Shown piece after piece: positions 1 to 4,608 of a DNA stretch of 6,088 bases. The stretch lies in assembly GCA_003542015.1 (NCBI GenBank), contig DPLL01000261.1, positions 1 through 6,088 of the forward strand, given 5' to 3'. Position 1 is the first letter of the stretch. Every line of letters starts with the position of its first letter. The translations under genes were made by a program, and so were the position numbers. The notes beneath the pieces were generated by a model. The model was not told the DNA's origin, did not search any database, and saw nothing but the letters and a program-made list of their open reading frames with translations. The DNA is from Microcoleaceae cyanobacterium UBA9251. GTDB lineage: Bacteria; Cyanobacteriota; Cyanobacteriia; Cyanobacteriales; Microcoleaceae.

Positions 1-99
1 TCGGCAGCTTGTCCAGTTTGTCTCGTATTCGGCTGGACATTTGCCCTGGTTGGCTCGATTTTGTGTGTAGTTGTGGTGCTGTTTACCGAAATACCGTGA
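1..99 (+). CDS. Possible C-terminal end of a membrane protein (partial)
   Basis: Frame 1 is open from the left edge to a TGA at 97-99 and encodes 32 residues. They begin with a CPVC motif (residues 4-7), followed by a strongly hydrophobic run (about residues 8-28, with VVVV at 23-26) and a short polar tail TEIP. This fits the last transmembrane helix of a membrane protein. The two other plus frames and one minus frame are also open over much of this short stretch, so the coding strand is not certain. No family is recognised. The start lies outside the window. Confidence 0.25.
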   Translation, partial: SAACPVCLVFGWTFALVGSILCVVVVLFTEIP

Positions 100-240
100 G
101 AAAATCAACGCATTACAGAACCGGTTAATTTCGAACAATTCAACGCGGTTATGTAAATTATTGTAAATTTCTGCCAAATTGGCAACATAGTCTGGTTTCA
201 CGGGTTTTTAATGATTTTAGATAGCCAGGTTTATTTACAT

Positions 241-278
241 CTACCTATTTAGTCCGCCTCGGCGGACTAAGTAGGTAG
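241..278. repeat. 18-bp near-perfect stem-loop palindrome
   Basis: The left arm 241-258 (CTACCTATTTAGTCCGCC) pairs with the right arm 261-278 around a 2-nt centre. The only non-Watson-Crick position is a T facing G, which becomes a U-G wobble in plus-strand RNA. There is no T-run on either side, so a classical intrinsic terminator is unlikely. The AGTCCGCC/GGCGGACT core resembles palindromic intergenic repeats that are dispersed in filamentous cyanobacterial genomes. Only one copy is present in this window, so membership of a repeat family is inferred. Confidence 0.7.
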
Positions 279-280
279 AA

Positions 281-294
281 GCGATTTCAATCGC
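281..294. repeat. Small palindrome GCGATT-TC-AATCGC
   Basis: A perfect 6-bp inverted repeat with a 2-nt centre, lying 2 nt after the larger stem-loop at 241-278. The two may form one composite repeat element. The next bases contain a CGATCG core of HIP1 type. Confidence 0.5.
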
Positions 295-388
295 CGATCG
301 ATATTTATTCAAAAAAATGACTTTTACGATTCTACTGACATCTGCATTTATCATGTATTCGCACTATCTTCCTACAAGGAAATCCGAT

Positions 389-799
389 ATGAAAACCATT
401 ACCTATTGGTCATTTAGCAAGCAAGCCGATCGCACATTCACCGAATTTTTGAACAAAATCTGGGGATTTTCTGCTGAATCCGGCCGCAAAGTTGGCAGAG
501 AAATTGCTCAAGAATCACTCCCATCTATACAGCAATCTGCCGCCGAAATCGCAGCAAGTTATCACTGCGCGAAATATTGATACGACAGCAAACAGCAAGA
601 ATTCCAACAAGCCGAACAACAAGCGATTTTAGCTTATGAAAGTGGCAACAAAGAAGCCGGAAATTTAGCGATGGGAAAAGCGATCGCCATCAAACTGATT
701 TTACCACAGTTAGCGTCAGAATTTAGGCAAGCCGAACAGGTGTTAAAAAACGCTCATAAGCTGATGCTGTCAGCCAAGGAGTACAAGCATCGATGGTAG
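389..799 (+). pseudogene. Small hypothetical gene interrupted by an in-frame TGA
   Basis: One frame runs from ATG 389 to TAG 797-799: 135 sense codons with a single TGA at 578-580. The start is chosen for AAGGA at 376-380, 8 nt upstream. An earlier in-frame ATG at 317 has no ribosome binding site, although it would add a hydrophobic N-terminus. Residues 1-63 begin MKTITYWSFSKQADRTF and include GRKVGREIAQESLPSIQQ. After the TGA the same frame continues with a protein-like, helix-forming, Gln/Glu/Ala-rich segment (YDSKQQEFQQAEQQ, then LAMGKAIAIKLILPQLASEF) and a basic end KEYKHRW. There is no frameshift and no transmembrane helix after residue 1. A CGA to TGA transition in an ancestral Arg codon would explain the stop. 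The family is not recognised. Alternatives are a real 63-residue protein, readthrough, or a sequencing error. Confidence 0.6.
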
Positions 800-817
800 C
801 GCCCCAACAGAATAACC

Positions 818-851
818 AGATCCCCGACTTCTTTAAGTGCTGCGGGGATCT
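818..851. repeat. AGATCCCCG palindromic intergenic repeat
   Basis: The arms AGATCCCCG (818-826) and CGGGGATCT (843-851) are perfect complements. Inside them ACTT (827-830) pairs with AAGT (835-838) around a tetraloop, leaving a 4-nt bulge (839-842) on the 3' side. The pattern resembles a palindrome that recurs between genes in many filamentous cyanobacteria; this is from memory of the family, not a search. It begins 18 nt after the stop of the broken gene at 389-799 and could end its transcript, but there is no T-run. Confidence 0.65.
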
Positions 852-879
852 AACAGAGATTTTTACACTATCTGTATTA

Positions 880-904
880 GTAAGGTACGCACTGCGTACC
901 CTAC
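880..904. repeat. GTAC-type 12-bp palindrome
   Basis: The left arm 880-891 and right arm 893-904 pair over 12 positions with one mismatch, around a single central C. The inner eight pairs (GGTACGCA/TGCGTACC) are perfect. It resembles the short GTAGGGTGCGT-type palindromes common between cyanobacterial genes. It sits in the gap between the tail-to-tail genes at 389-799 and 982-2460, but no T-run follows on either strand. Confidence 0.55.
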
Positions 905-951
905 AATTAGAATCTGTGCGTCCAGGACTAGAAAATCTAAAATTGTTGTAA

Positions 952-979
952 TGCCCAAGGCCCAATGCCCAATTCCCAA
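952..979. repeat. Heptanucleotide tandem repeat, TGCCCAA type (4 units)
   Basis: Four consecutive 7-bp units in exact register: TGCCCAA, GGCCCAA, TGCCCAA, TTCCCAA. This is the pattern of cyanobacterial short tandemly repeated repetitive (STRR) sequences. The array ends 2 bp from the stop codon of the oxidoreductase (982-984) on the opposite strand, so it lies in that gene's immediate 3' untranslated region. Confidence 0.65.
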
Positions 980-981
980 AA

Positions 982-2460
982 CTATCTGTTCCAATATCTG
1001 CGCCAATGAAACAAATTTTCCCATAAATTACGCATAAAAGTATTGCTACGGAAACGCTGCAATTGCCAAGCAGCAGCAGTTTGCCCATTAATATCCGAAA
1101 AAGTAGGCCAAATATAAGGAAGTTCGGCGATCGCCTCAACCTTCAGCCCCTGACGCACAGCCAAAGCGATAACATGAATCAACTCAGCAGCATTTGGTCC
1201 CACAATACTCGCCCCCAAAATCTCCCCATTGCGCCGCCCAACAATCTTACAAAAACCAGTTATTTCACCGCACATTTGAGCCTTTTCAACATTCTTAAAA
1301 TATTCCCGACTAACAATGATATCATCTCTAAAACGGCGGATTGCTTGCGCTTCAGTCAAGCCCACCCTCGCCAACTGCGGGTCAGAAAAAATCGCCCAAG
1401 GAATCCCCCGATAATCTATTTGAAACATCGGCAAAAACAAAGCATTTTTTACAGCAACCAAAGCTTCAGAATTAGCGATGTGAGGGAACGGATAACCCCC
1501 AGCAACATCACCACAAGCGTAAATGCGGGGATTAGTTGTTTGCAGTTTGTCATTTAAAATCAATCCCTGGTTATGGAATTTAACACCAGTCGCTTCGAGA
1601 TTTAATGATTTAAAGTTAGGTTGGCGGCCCGCTGCGAGAAAAATCTCCTCAGTTTCGATCGCCAAATTACCCGCTTGAATCCACTTCTTCCCCTCAATCA
1701 CCCTAGCTTGAGTCACCTCAGTCCCAGTCAAAATTCGCACCCCAGCCGCCTCCATTGCAGCCTGAACCAAGCTAGCAGCCTCTCGCTCCTCTTTCGCCAA
1801 AATGTGCGAACCCTTCACCACAAGCGTCACAGCCACTCCTAATCGAGCAAAAGTTTGAGCCACTTCCACACCGCTAGGATCGCCACCGATGACAGCAAAA
1901 CTTTTAGGCAGTTTTTGCAGTTTTGCTAATTCCCCGACAGTTTCCGAAGTAAAATAACCAACAGACGAAAGTCCTTCAATATTGGGAATTGCCGGGAGAG
2001 TTGGACAAGCAAGCAAATAACAGAGCGATCGCAATTTCCGCCCGCCCACAGCAAAAGCCAAATTTGGTTTAACCACAAACTCGCCGTTACCAAAAATAAC
2101 ATCTACCCCACGAGCAGCCAAAACATCGAGAGAATTGATTTCTGACAAATTAGAAACAACACCTTGGGCCCACTTCATCACCCCGTCAAACCGCAATTCG
2201 ATCGGCATTTGCGAATTAGCTGTTTCCCAGCCTATACCGAACTGTTGGCGACTGATATGCTGAGCAAATCGGCCACTCTGGCTCAAAGTTTGGTTGTATC
2301 TTAAACCCAAGTCGATCGACTCTTGGCTTGCTGTTGGCAAATCTTGCGAATTACTGAACGGTTCCACCAAAGCAATGCGAGCTTGGAAATCAGTTGAAGT
2401 CAAAGCAGCATAGCGTGCGGCAGAAGTCCCACCAATTATTACTAAATCGTAGTCAATCAT
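982..2460 (-). CDS. FAD/NAD(P)-dependent oxidoreductase, disulfide-reductase fold without redox cysteines
   Basis: The 492-residue protein has the full architecture of the mercuric reductase / dihydrolipoamide dehydrogenase family. There is an N-terminal FAD dinucleotide fold (DLVIIGGTSAA, residues 5-15, ADP-ribose Glu at 33), a second nucleotide fold for NAD(P) (FAVIGGDPSGVEVA, 188-201), LAAGRQPN (275-282), the FAD-binding YACGDVAGG (314-322), and a dimerisation domain (about 347-465). The Cys-x4-Cys redox pair expected near residues 38-50 is absent; the first cysteine is at 147. The usual HPT..E active-site motif reads WPTFSD (451-456), so the catalytic His and Glu are replaced. The FAD-domain ATGS motif reads ACPT (151-154). 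It probably binds FAD and a nicotinamide cofactor but cannot do thiol-disulfide chemistry; the substrate is unknown. The ATG at 2460 has no clear ribosome binding site. Databases may label relatives 'mercuric reductase', which the missing cysteines contradict. Confidence 0.9.
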   Translation of the reverse strand: MIDYDLVIIGGTSAARYAALTSTDFQARIALVEPFSNSQDLPTASQESIDLGLRYNQTLSQSGRFAQHISRQQFGIGWETANSQMPIELRFDGVMKWAQGVVSNLSEINSLDVLAARGVDVIFGNGEFVVKPNLAFAVGGRKLRSLCYLLACPTLPAIPNIEGLSSVGYFTSETVGELAKLQKLPKSFAVIGGDPSGVEVAQTFARLGVAVTLVVKGSHILAKEEREAASLVQAAMEAAGVRILTGTEVTQARVIEGKKWIQAGNLAIETEEIFLAAGRQPNFKSLNLEATGVKFHNQGLILNDKLQTTNPRIYACGDVAGGYPFPHIANSEALVAVKNALFLPMFQIDYRGIPWAIFSDPQLARVGLTEAQAIRRFRDDIIVSREYFKNVEKAQMCGEITGFCKIVGRRNGEILGASIVGPNAAELIHVIALAVRQGLKVEAIAELPYIWPTFSDINGQTAAAWQLQRFRSNTFMRNLWENLFHWRRYWNR

Positions 2461-2470
2461 AAATTAAAAA

Positions 2471-2541
2471 GTCATTAGTCATTAGTCATTGGTCATTAGT
2501 TAGTAGTTAGTAGTTATTGGTCAGTAGTCATTAGTTGTTAG
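2471..2541. repeat. Heptanucleotide tandem array, GTCATTA type (10 units)
   Basis: Ten consecutive 7-bp units in strict register from 2471: GTCATTA twice, GTCATTG, GTCATTA, GTTAGTA twice, GTTATTG, GTCAGTA, GTCATTA, GTTGTTA, then a final G. Units vary while the 7-bp period never slips, as in cyanobacterial STRR sequences. It starts 10 bp upstream of the oxidoreductase start codon (2460), so it occupies that gene's 5' leader or promoter region. The period does not match a CRISPR array. Confidence 0.85.
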
Positions 2542-2556
2542 ATTTGTTATTTTTAA

Positions 2557-2595
2557 TCTGACTTATCAGAATACTTACAGAATTCCTGAAATTCT
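2557..2595. other. Two small stem-loops between the heptamer arrays
   Basis: The 58-bp spacer between the opposed arrays holds two perfect small inverted repeats: TCTGA (2557-2561) with TCAGA (2566-2570), and AGAATT (2579-2584) with AATTCT (2590-2595). Neither is followed by a strong T-run on the minus strand, so they are weak candidates for ending the cobD transcript. They could arise by chance in AT-rich DNA. Confidence 0.3.
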
Positions 2596-2599
2596 TAGC

Positions 2600-2634
2600 T
2601 GTTGACTAATAACTATTGACTAATGACTATTGAC
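2600..2634. repeat. Heptanucleotide array in opposite orientation (5 units)
   Basis: Read on the minus strand from 2634, the units are GTCAATA, GTCATTA, GTCAATA, GTTATTA, GTCAACA, five in register. They belong to the same unit family as the array at 2471-2541 but are inverted, so the two arrays can fold back on each other around a 58-bp spacer. The array runs into the end of cobD: its first unit supplies the last codon and part of the TAG stop (2627-2629). Confidence 0.8.
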
Positions 2635-3760
2635 TAAGGACTTCTGCAAGTCCAGCAATCAGCCGCAGATTGTCAGCCCGATCGCGCACAGCCACCCGAA
2701 AAAACCGATCGCCCAACTCAGGAAAACTCAGACAATCCCGAATCAAAATCCGGTGACTTTCCAGCAGACTTTGTTGAATCAGAGAAACCGAAAGCGACGA
2801 CTCAACCAACAAAAAATTAGCCGCACCGGGAAACGGCTGCAAACCCGGTAAACTAGCCAAGCCCTCAAACAGCTCTCTTCGTGCCACAGGCAGCCAATCC
2901 CAAGTTTGCCGCTCAAAAACAACATCTCGCACCACAGCAGCCGCCGCAGCCGCAGCCAGAGCGTTCACAGGCCAAGGATCGCGCTGTAACTGCCAGCGGC
3001 GGAGGCGATCGGGATGGGCGATCGCACATCCCAACCGCAGTCCCGGCAGAGAATAGAATTTAGTGAGCGATCGTAAAATCACCAAATTCGGAAACTCCGC
3101 CACAGCATCAATCAAACTCTCCTGTTGTTCCGGCGGTAGAAAGTCCATAAAGGCCTCATCCACCACCACCAGACCCAAATGCTCCAAATAAGGCCGAATC
3201 GCCTCCCTACCGAACAGCAAACCCGTAGGATTGTGCGGATTATTCAGCAGCAAACCTCGAAATCCGGCATCAAGAGCCAGAGGAACCGGGAGACACAGAG
3301 AAGGAGAGACAAGGGAACGGTTAGAAACCGACAAATCATCCGTTACCAATCCGTTTCCTGGCCCTGCGCCCAAGGATTTAAGCCCCAAAGGACAATCCAG
3401 CACCTTCGCGCCGAAAGCCAAAAGAGCCCGCCAGTAATCGCCAAAAGCCGGAGTCACCAAATAAGTCGCCTCCAGCTTCGACAAATCAAGAGCCGCCCAA
3501 GTCAACAATTCCGCCGAACCATTCCCCGGCAAAATCCAATCCGGGTCAACATTCAAAGCCTCACCCAAAGCAGCCCTTAGCTCTCCATAATCCGGGTCTG
3601 GGTAAGCCGTCAGACAGCTCAGGTGAGCTTGAATCGCATCGAGAGCCGACTTAGGAGGGCCCAAAGGACTGATACTCGCAGAAAAATCGAGAATAGCAGA
3701 AGCTGGGCAGCCAGCCAGTGTGGCCGCCCAAGCTAAATTCCCCCCGTGCACAGGTCTCAT
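2627..3760 (-). CDS. cobD: L-threonine-O-3-phosphate decarboxylase (PLP-dependent, cobalamin biosynthesis)
   Basis: A 377-residue fold-type I PLP enzyme of the histidinol-phosphate aminotransferase-like group. CobD decarboxylates threonine phosphate to aminopropanol phosphate, the linker of the cobalamin nucleotide loop, in the cytoplasm. The N-terminal VHGGNLAWAA (4-13), ILDFSASISPLGPP (23-36) and YPDPDY (53-58) are CobD-like. PLP-site elements are PGNGSAEL (78-85), NNPHNPTG (173-180), DEAF (201-204), Lys234 in RSLTKFYSLPGLRLG (230-244) and the carboxylate-binding FRVAVR (354-359). ATG 3760 is preferred over the TTG just before it. The gene begins 18 bp after HU, so co-transcription is likely. 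Two oddities: residues about 131-163 form a Ser/Pro/Leu-rich insert encoded by simple-sequence DNA, and the last residues and stop lie at or in a heptamer array. HisC is the alternative, but the HGGN start favours CobD. Confidence 0.85.
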   Translation of the reverse strand: MRPVHGGNLAWAATLAGCPASAILDFSASISPLGPPKSALDAIQAHLSCLTAYPDPDYGELRAALGEALNVDPDWILPGNGSAELLTWAALDLSKLEATYLVTPAFGDYWRALLAFGAKVLDCPLGLKSLGAGPGNGLVTDDLSVSNRSLVSPSLCLPVPLALDAGFRGLLLNNPHNPTGLLFGREAIRPYLEHLGLVVVDEAFMDFLPPEQQESLIDAVAEFPNLVILRSLTKFYSLPGLRLGCAIAHPDRLRRWQLQRDPWPVNALAAAAAAAVVRDVVFERQTWDWLPVARRELFEGLASLPGLQPFPGAANFLLVESSLSVSLIQQSLLESHRILIRDCLSFPELGDRFFRVAVRDRADNLRLIAGLAEVLSQ

Positions 3761-3778
3761 CAAGGCTCAGTTCGCCAA

Positions 3779-4069
3779 TTATTTAGGTTCTTTCGGCGGT
3801 GCAACTCTGTCCTTAAACAACTTCCCTGCGGAAAACGCAGGAACTCTGGTAGCCGGGATTTCCATCTTGTCACCAGTTTTGGGATTGCGCCCCTCGCGGG
3901 CTTTACGTTCCCGCGACTCAAACGAGCCAAAACCAACCAGCGTCACTTTATCGCCATCGGAGACAGCTTCCATGATTGCTTCGAGGGCAGCACTCAAAAC
4001 AGCATCTGCCTGTTTTTTCGTCACGCTAGCCTTTTCCGCGACTGCATCAACCAATTCACCTTTATTCAT
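3779..4069 (-). CDS. hup: HU-family nucleoid DNA-binding protein
   Basis: A 96-residue protein of typical HU length (about 90 plus a short tail). It starts MNKGELVDAVAEKASVTKKQ, giving the N-terminal helical dimer body (1-40), then the signature GFGSFESRERKAREGRNP (46-63) and the beta-arm with the Arg-Asn-Pro tip (61-63), whose proline intercalates at DNA bends, and ends in a basic/proline tail PPKEPK. HU dimers bind and bend DNA without strong sequence preference and shape the nucleoid. ATG 4069 is chosen for its strong ribosome binding site (AAGGAG, 6-nt spacing). An upstream in-frame TTG at 4093 would add eight residues ahead of the conserved HU start. cobD follows after 18 bp. A long upstream region with a candidate promoter and inverted repeats suggests regulated expression. 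Confidence 0.96.
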   Translation of the reverse strand: MNKGELVDAVAEKASVTKKQADAVLSAALEAIMEAVSDGDKVTLVGFGSFESRERKAREGRNPKTGDKMEIPATRVPAFSAGKLFKDRVAPPKEPK

Positions 4070-4075
4070 TGCGAA

Positions 4076-4081
4076 CTCCTT
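4076..4081 (-). promoter_or_regulatory. Ribosome binding site of the HU gene
   Basis: AAGGAG on the minus strand, 6 nt before ATG 4069. It is the strongest Shine-Dalgarno match in the window and settles the HU start against the upstream TTG at 4093. Confidence 0.8.
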
Positions 4082-4129
4082 CTGGATTTGCAAAATACGT
4101 TAAACAGAGTTAGTTCAACTATTAGCTGT

Positions 4130-4186
4130 GAGCGATCAACTGGATTGGGGTGTGGCTTGGGAGGTTTGGGTGGTTCCCGATCGCTC
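4130..4186. other. 8-bp inverted repeat enclosing a G-rich strand
   Basis: GAGCGATC (4130-4137) and GATCGCTC (4179-4186) are perfect complements around 41 bp whose plus strand is G-rich, with runs of four, three and three G. In a leader RNA of HU the loop would be C/A-rich. HIP1-like GCGATC words are frequent in this genome, so the pairing could be coincidental. Confidence 0.35.
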
Positions 4187-4221
4187 CCGCCCGCTTCCCC
4201 AATTAAGAACTCCTGCTGAAT

Positions 4222-4245
4222 ACCAATTACCCCAGGGTAATTGGT
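4222..4245. promoter_or_regulatory. 11-bp perfect inverted repeat upstream of HU
   Basis: ACCAATTACCC (4222-4232) and GGGTAATTGGT (4235-4245) are perfect complements around a 2-bp centre. It lies about 153 bp upstream of the HU start and about 107 bp downstream of the candidate -10 box. It could be a dimeric regulator's operator or an RNA hairpin in the leader. There is no T-run, so it is not an intrinsic terminator. The regulator is unknown. Confidence 0.55.
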
Positions 4246-4321
4246 CAGAAAAGGAATTTCTGTTTCTAATTGCTGAAAACCCCACAGCATCTAATTTTCA
4301 CTGCATTATTCTAAAGTCTTG

Positions 4322-4339
4322 CCGACCCTTATGGATCGG
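4322..4339 (-). other. Stem-loop at the predicted 5' end of the HU leader
   Basis: In minus-strand RNA, CCGAUCC pairs with GGGUCGG around an AUAA tetraloop with one U-G wobble; on the plus strand the same position would be an A-C mismatch. This favours function in minus-strand RNA. It lies just downstream of the start site expected from the promoter at 4352-4380 and could protect the 5' end of the HU-cobD transcript. Confidence 0.4.
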
Positions 4340-4351
4340 TGGAACCTTTAA

Positions 4352-4380
4352 TTTATATGGAACTTGCCAACTTTTTTGAA
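4352..4380 (-). promoter_or_regulatory. Candidate sigma-70-type promoter for HU-cobD
   Basis: On the minus strand, TTCAAA (4375-4380; 4 of 6 to TTGACA) and TATAAA (4352-4357; 5 of 6 to TATAAT) are separated by exactly 17 bp. Transcription would start near 4345, giving a leader of about 275 nt before HU. It lies downstream of the pilQ terminator, as expected for a separate unit. A promoter closer to HU is not excluded. Confidence 0.45.
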
Positions 4381-4401
4381 TTCATCCCAAAATTTAGGTA
4401 G

Positions 4402-4441
4402 AAAAACACCACCTCAGAGAGAATATTTCTCGCCTTGGTGG
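4402..4441 (-). terminator. Likely intrinsic terminator of the pilQ transcript
   Basis: On the minus strand CCACC pairs with GGTGG at the base of the stem (4409-4441), with an inner GAGAA/TTCTC stem and a 3-nt loop; the middle is partly unpaired. The stem is followed by TG and five T residues (4402-4406). It lies about 166 nt past the pilQ stop and just before the HU promoter candidate, the right place to separate the two units. Confidence 0.5.
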
Positions 4442-4492
4442 ATTTGAGATGAGGAAAAAAGGAAAAACAGAAGGAATAAAGTGTCATTTGTC

Positions 4493-4530
4493 AAGGGAAG
4501 AAGGAAAAAAGTTTTCCCTCTTCCTTTTTT
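4493..4530 (+). terminator. Stem-loop followed by T-run on the plus strand
   Basis: The segment 4493-4508 pairs with 4512-4527 around a 3-nt loop, with one mismatch and one G-U pair, and the T-run extends to 4530. The shape suits an intrinsic terminator for plus-strand transcription, but no plus-strand gene is seen nearby. On the minus strand the U-tail is poor. It may instead slow pilQ transcripts or be a by-product of the purine-rich/pyrimidine-rich composition. Confidence 0.35.
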
Positions 4531-4550
4531 GTACCCTTCGATGGTGCGTG

Positions 4551-4608
4551 CGTAGTCGAACACAACGACTGCGTTTACCCGCTCGCGAAGTCGAAGGCCC
4601 TTCGGACT
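4551..4608. repeat. Pair of palindromes abutting the pilQ stop codon
   Basis: The first stem is CGTAGTCG (4551-4558) with CGACTGCG (4566-4573), one G-T pair, 7-nt loop. The second is CGAAGG (4592-4597) with CCTTCG (4599-4604) around one base, extendable outward through AGT/ACT (4589-4591, 4606-4608) with one bulge. The second overlaps the pilQ stop (4607-4609). Together they resemble a REP-like or MITE-like intergenic insertion. Only one copy is present here, so family membership is inferred. Confidence 0.45.

Larger units (their letters stand above)
4070..4606. other. 537-bp gene-free region between pilQ and HU
   Basis: No convincing gene is found. Short open frames (for example minus 4066-4290 and plus 4128-4379) lack family features and overlap the inverted repeats. 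In minus-strand order the region holds two palindromes at the pilQ stop (4551-4608), a purine-rich stretch with a stem-loop (4441-4530), a likely pilQ terminator (4402-4441), a candidate promoter (4352-4380), a small stem-loop (4322-4339), an 11-bp inverted repeat (4222-4245), and a G-rich plus strand (4142-4178) flanked by 8-bp inverted repeats. It probably acts as terminator plus regulatory leader. Confidence 0.6.

Noticed and set aside
578..580. TGA as a selenocysteine codon
   Set aside because: No recognisable selenoprotein family, and no convincing selenocysteine insertion hairpin was seen directly after the codon. A nonsense mutation is simpler.
723..1139. 138-residue minus-strand open frame
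   Set aside because: It overlaps the oxidoreductase end and crosses three repeat elements, with no protein-like conserved motifs.
2001..2024. CYLLAC (residues 147-152 of the oxidoreductase) as a CxxxxC redox pair
   Set aside because: The spacing matches, but it lies about 100 residues after the normal redox helix, at the strand that usually carries ATGS, so it is not the redox-active disulfide position.
2471..2634. CRISPR array
   Set aside because: The repeat period is 7 bp with no unique spacers; this is a short tandem repeat.
4070..4093. Longer HU start at TTG 4093
   Set aside because: The strong ribosome binding site at 4076-4081 and the conserved HU N-terminus both point to ATG 4069.
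4092..4123. Second HU promoter, TTGAAC with TATTTT close to the gene
   Set aside because: The spacing is only 15 bp, the -10 match is weak, and the start site would fall almost on the ribosome binding site.
4142..4178. G-quadruplex on the plus strand
   Set aside because: Only three runs of three or more G are present, so a three-layer quadruplex cannot form; a two-layer one is possible but weak.
4066..4290. 74-residue minus-strand open frame upstream of HU
   Set aside because: No ribosome binding site or family features, its composition is odd, it overlaps the inverted repeats, and it runs past the HU start in another frame.
4070..4345. Cobalamin riboswitch ahead of HU-cobD
   Set aside because: Only a partial match to the GCCACTG core of the B12 box (GCCAC, 4152-4156 on the minus strand) was found, without the surrounding conserved elements. 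A covariance search would settle it.
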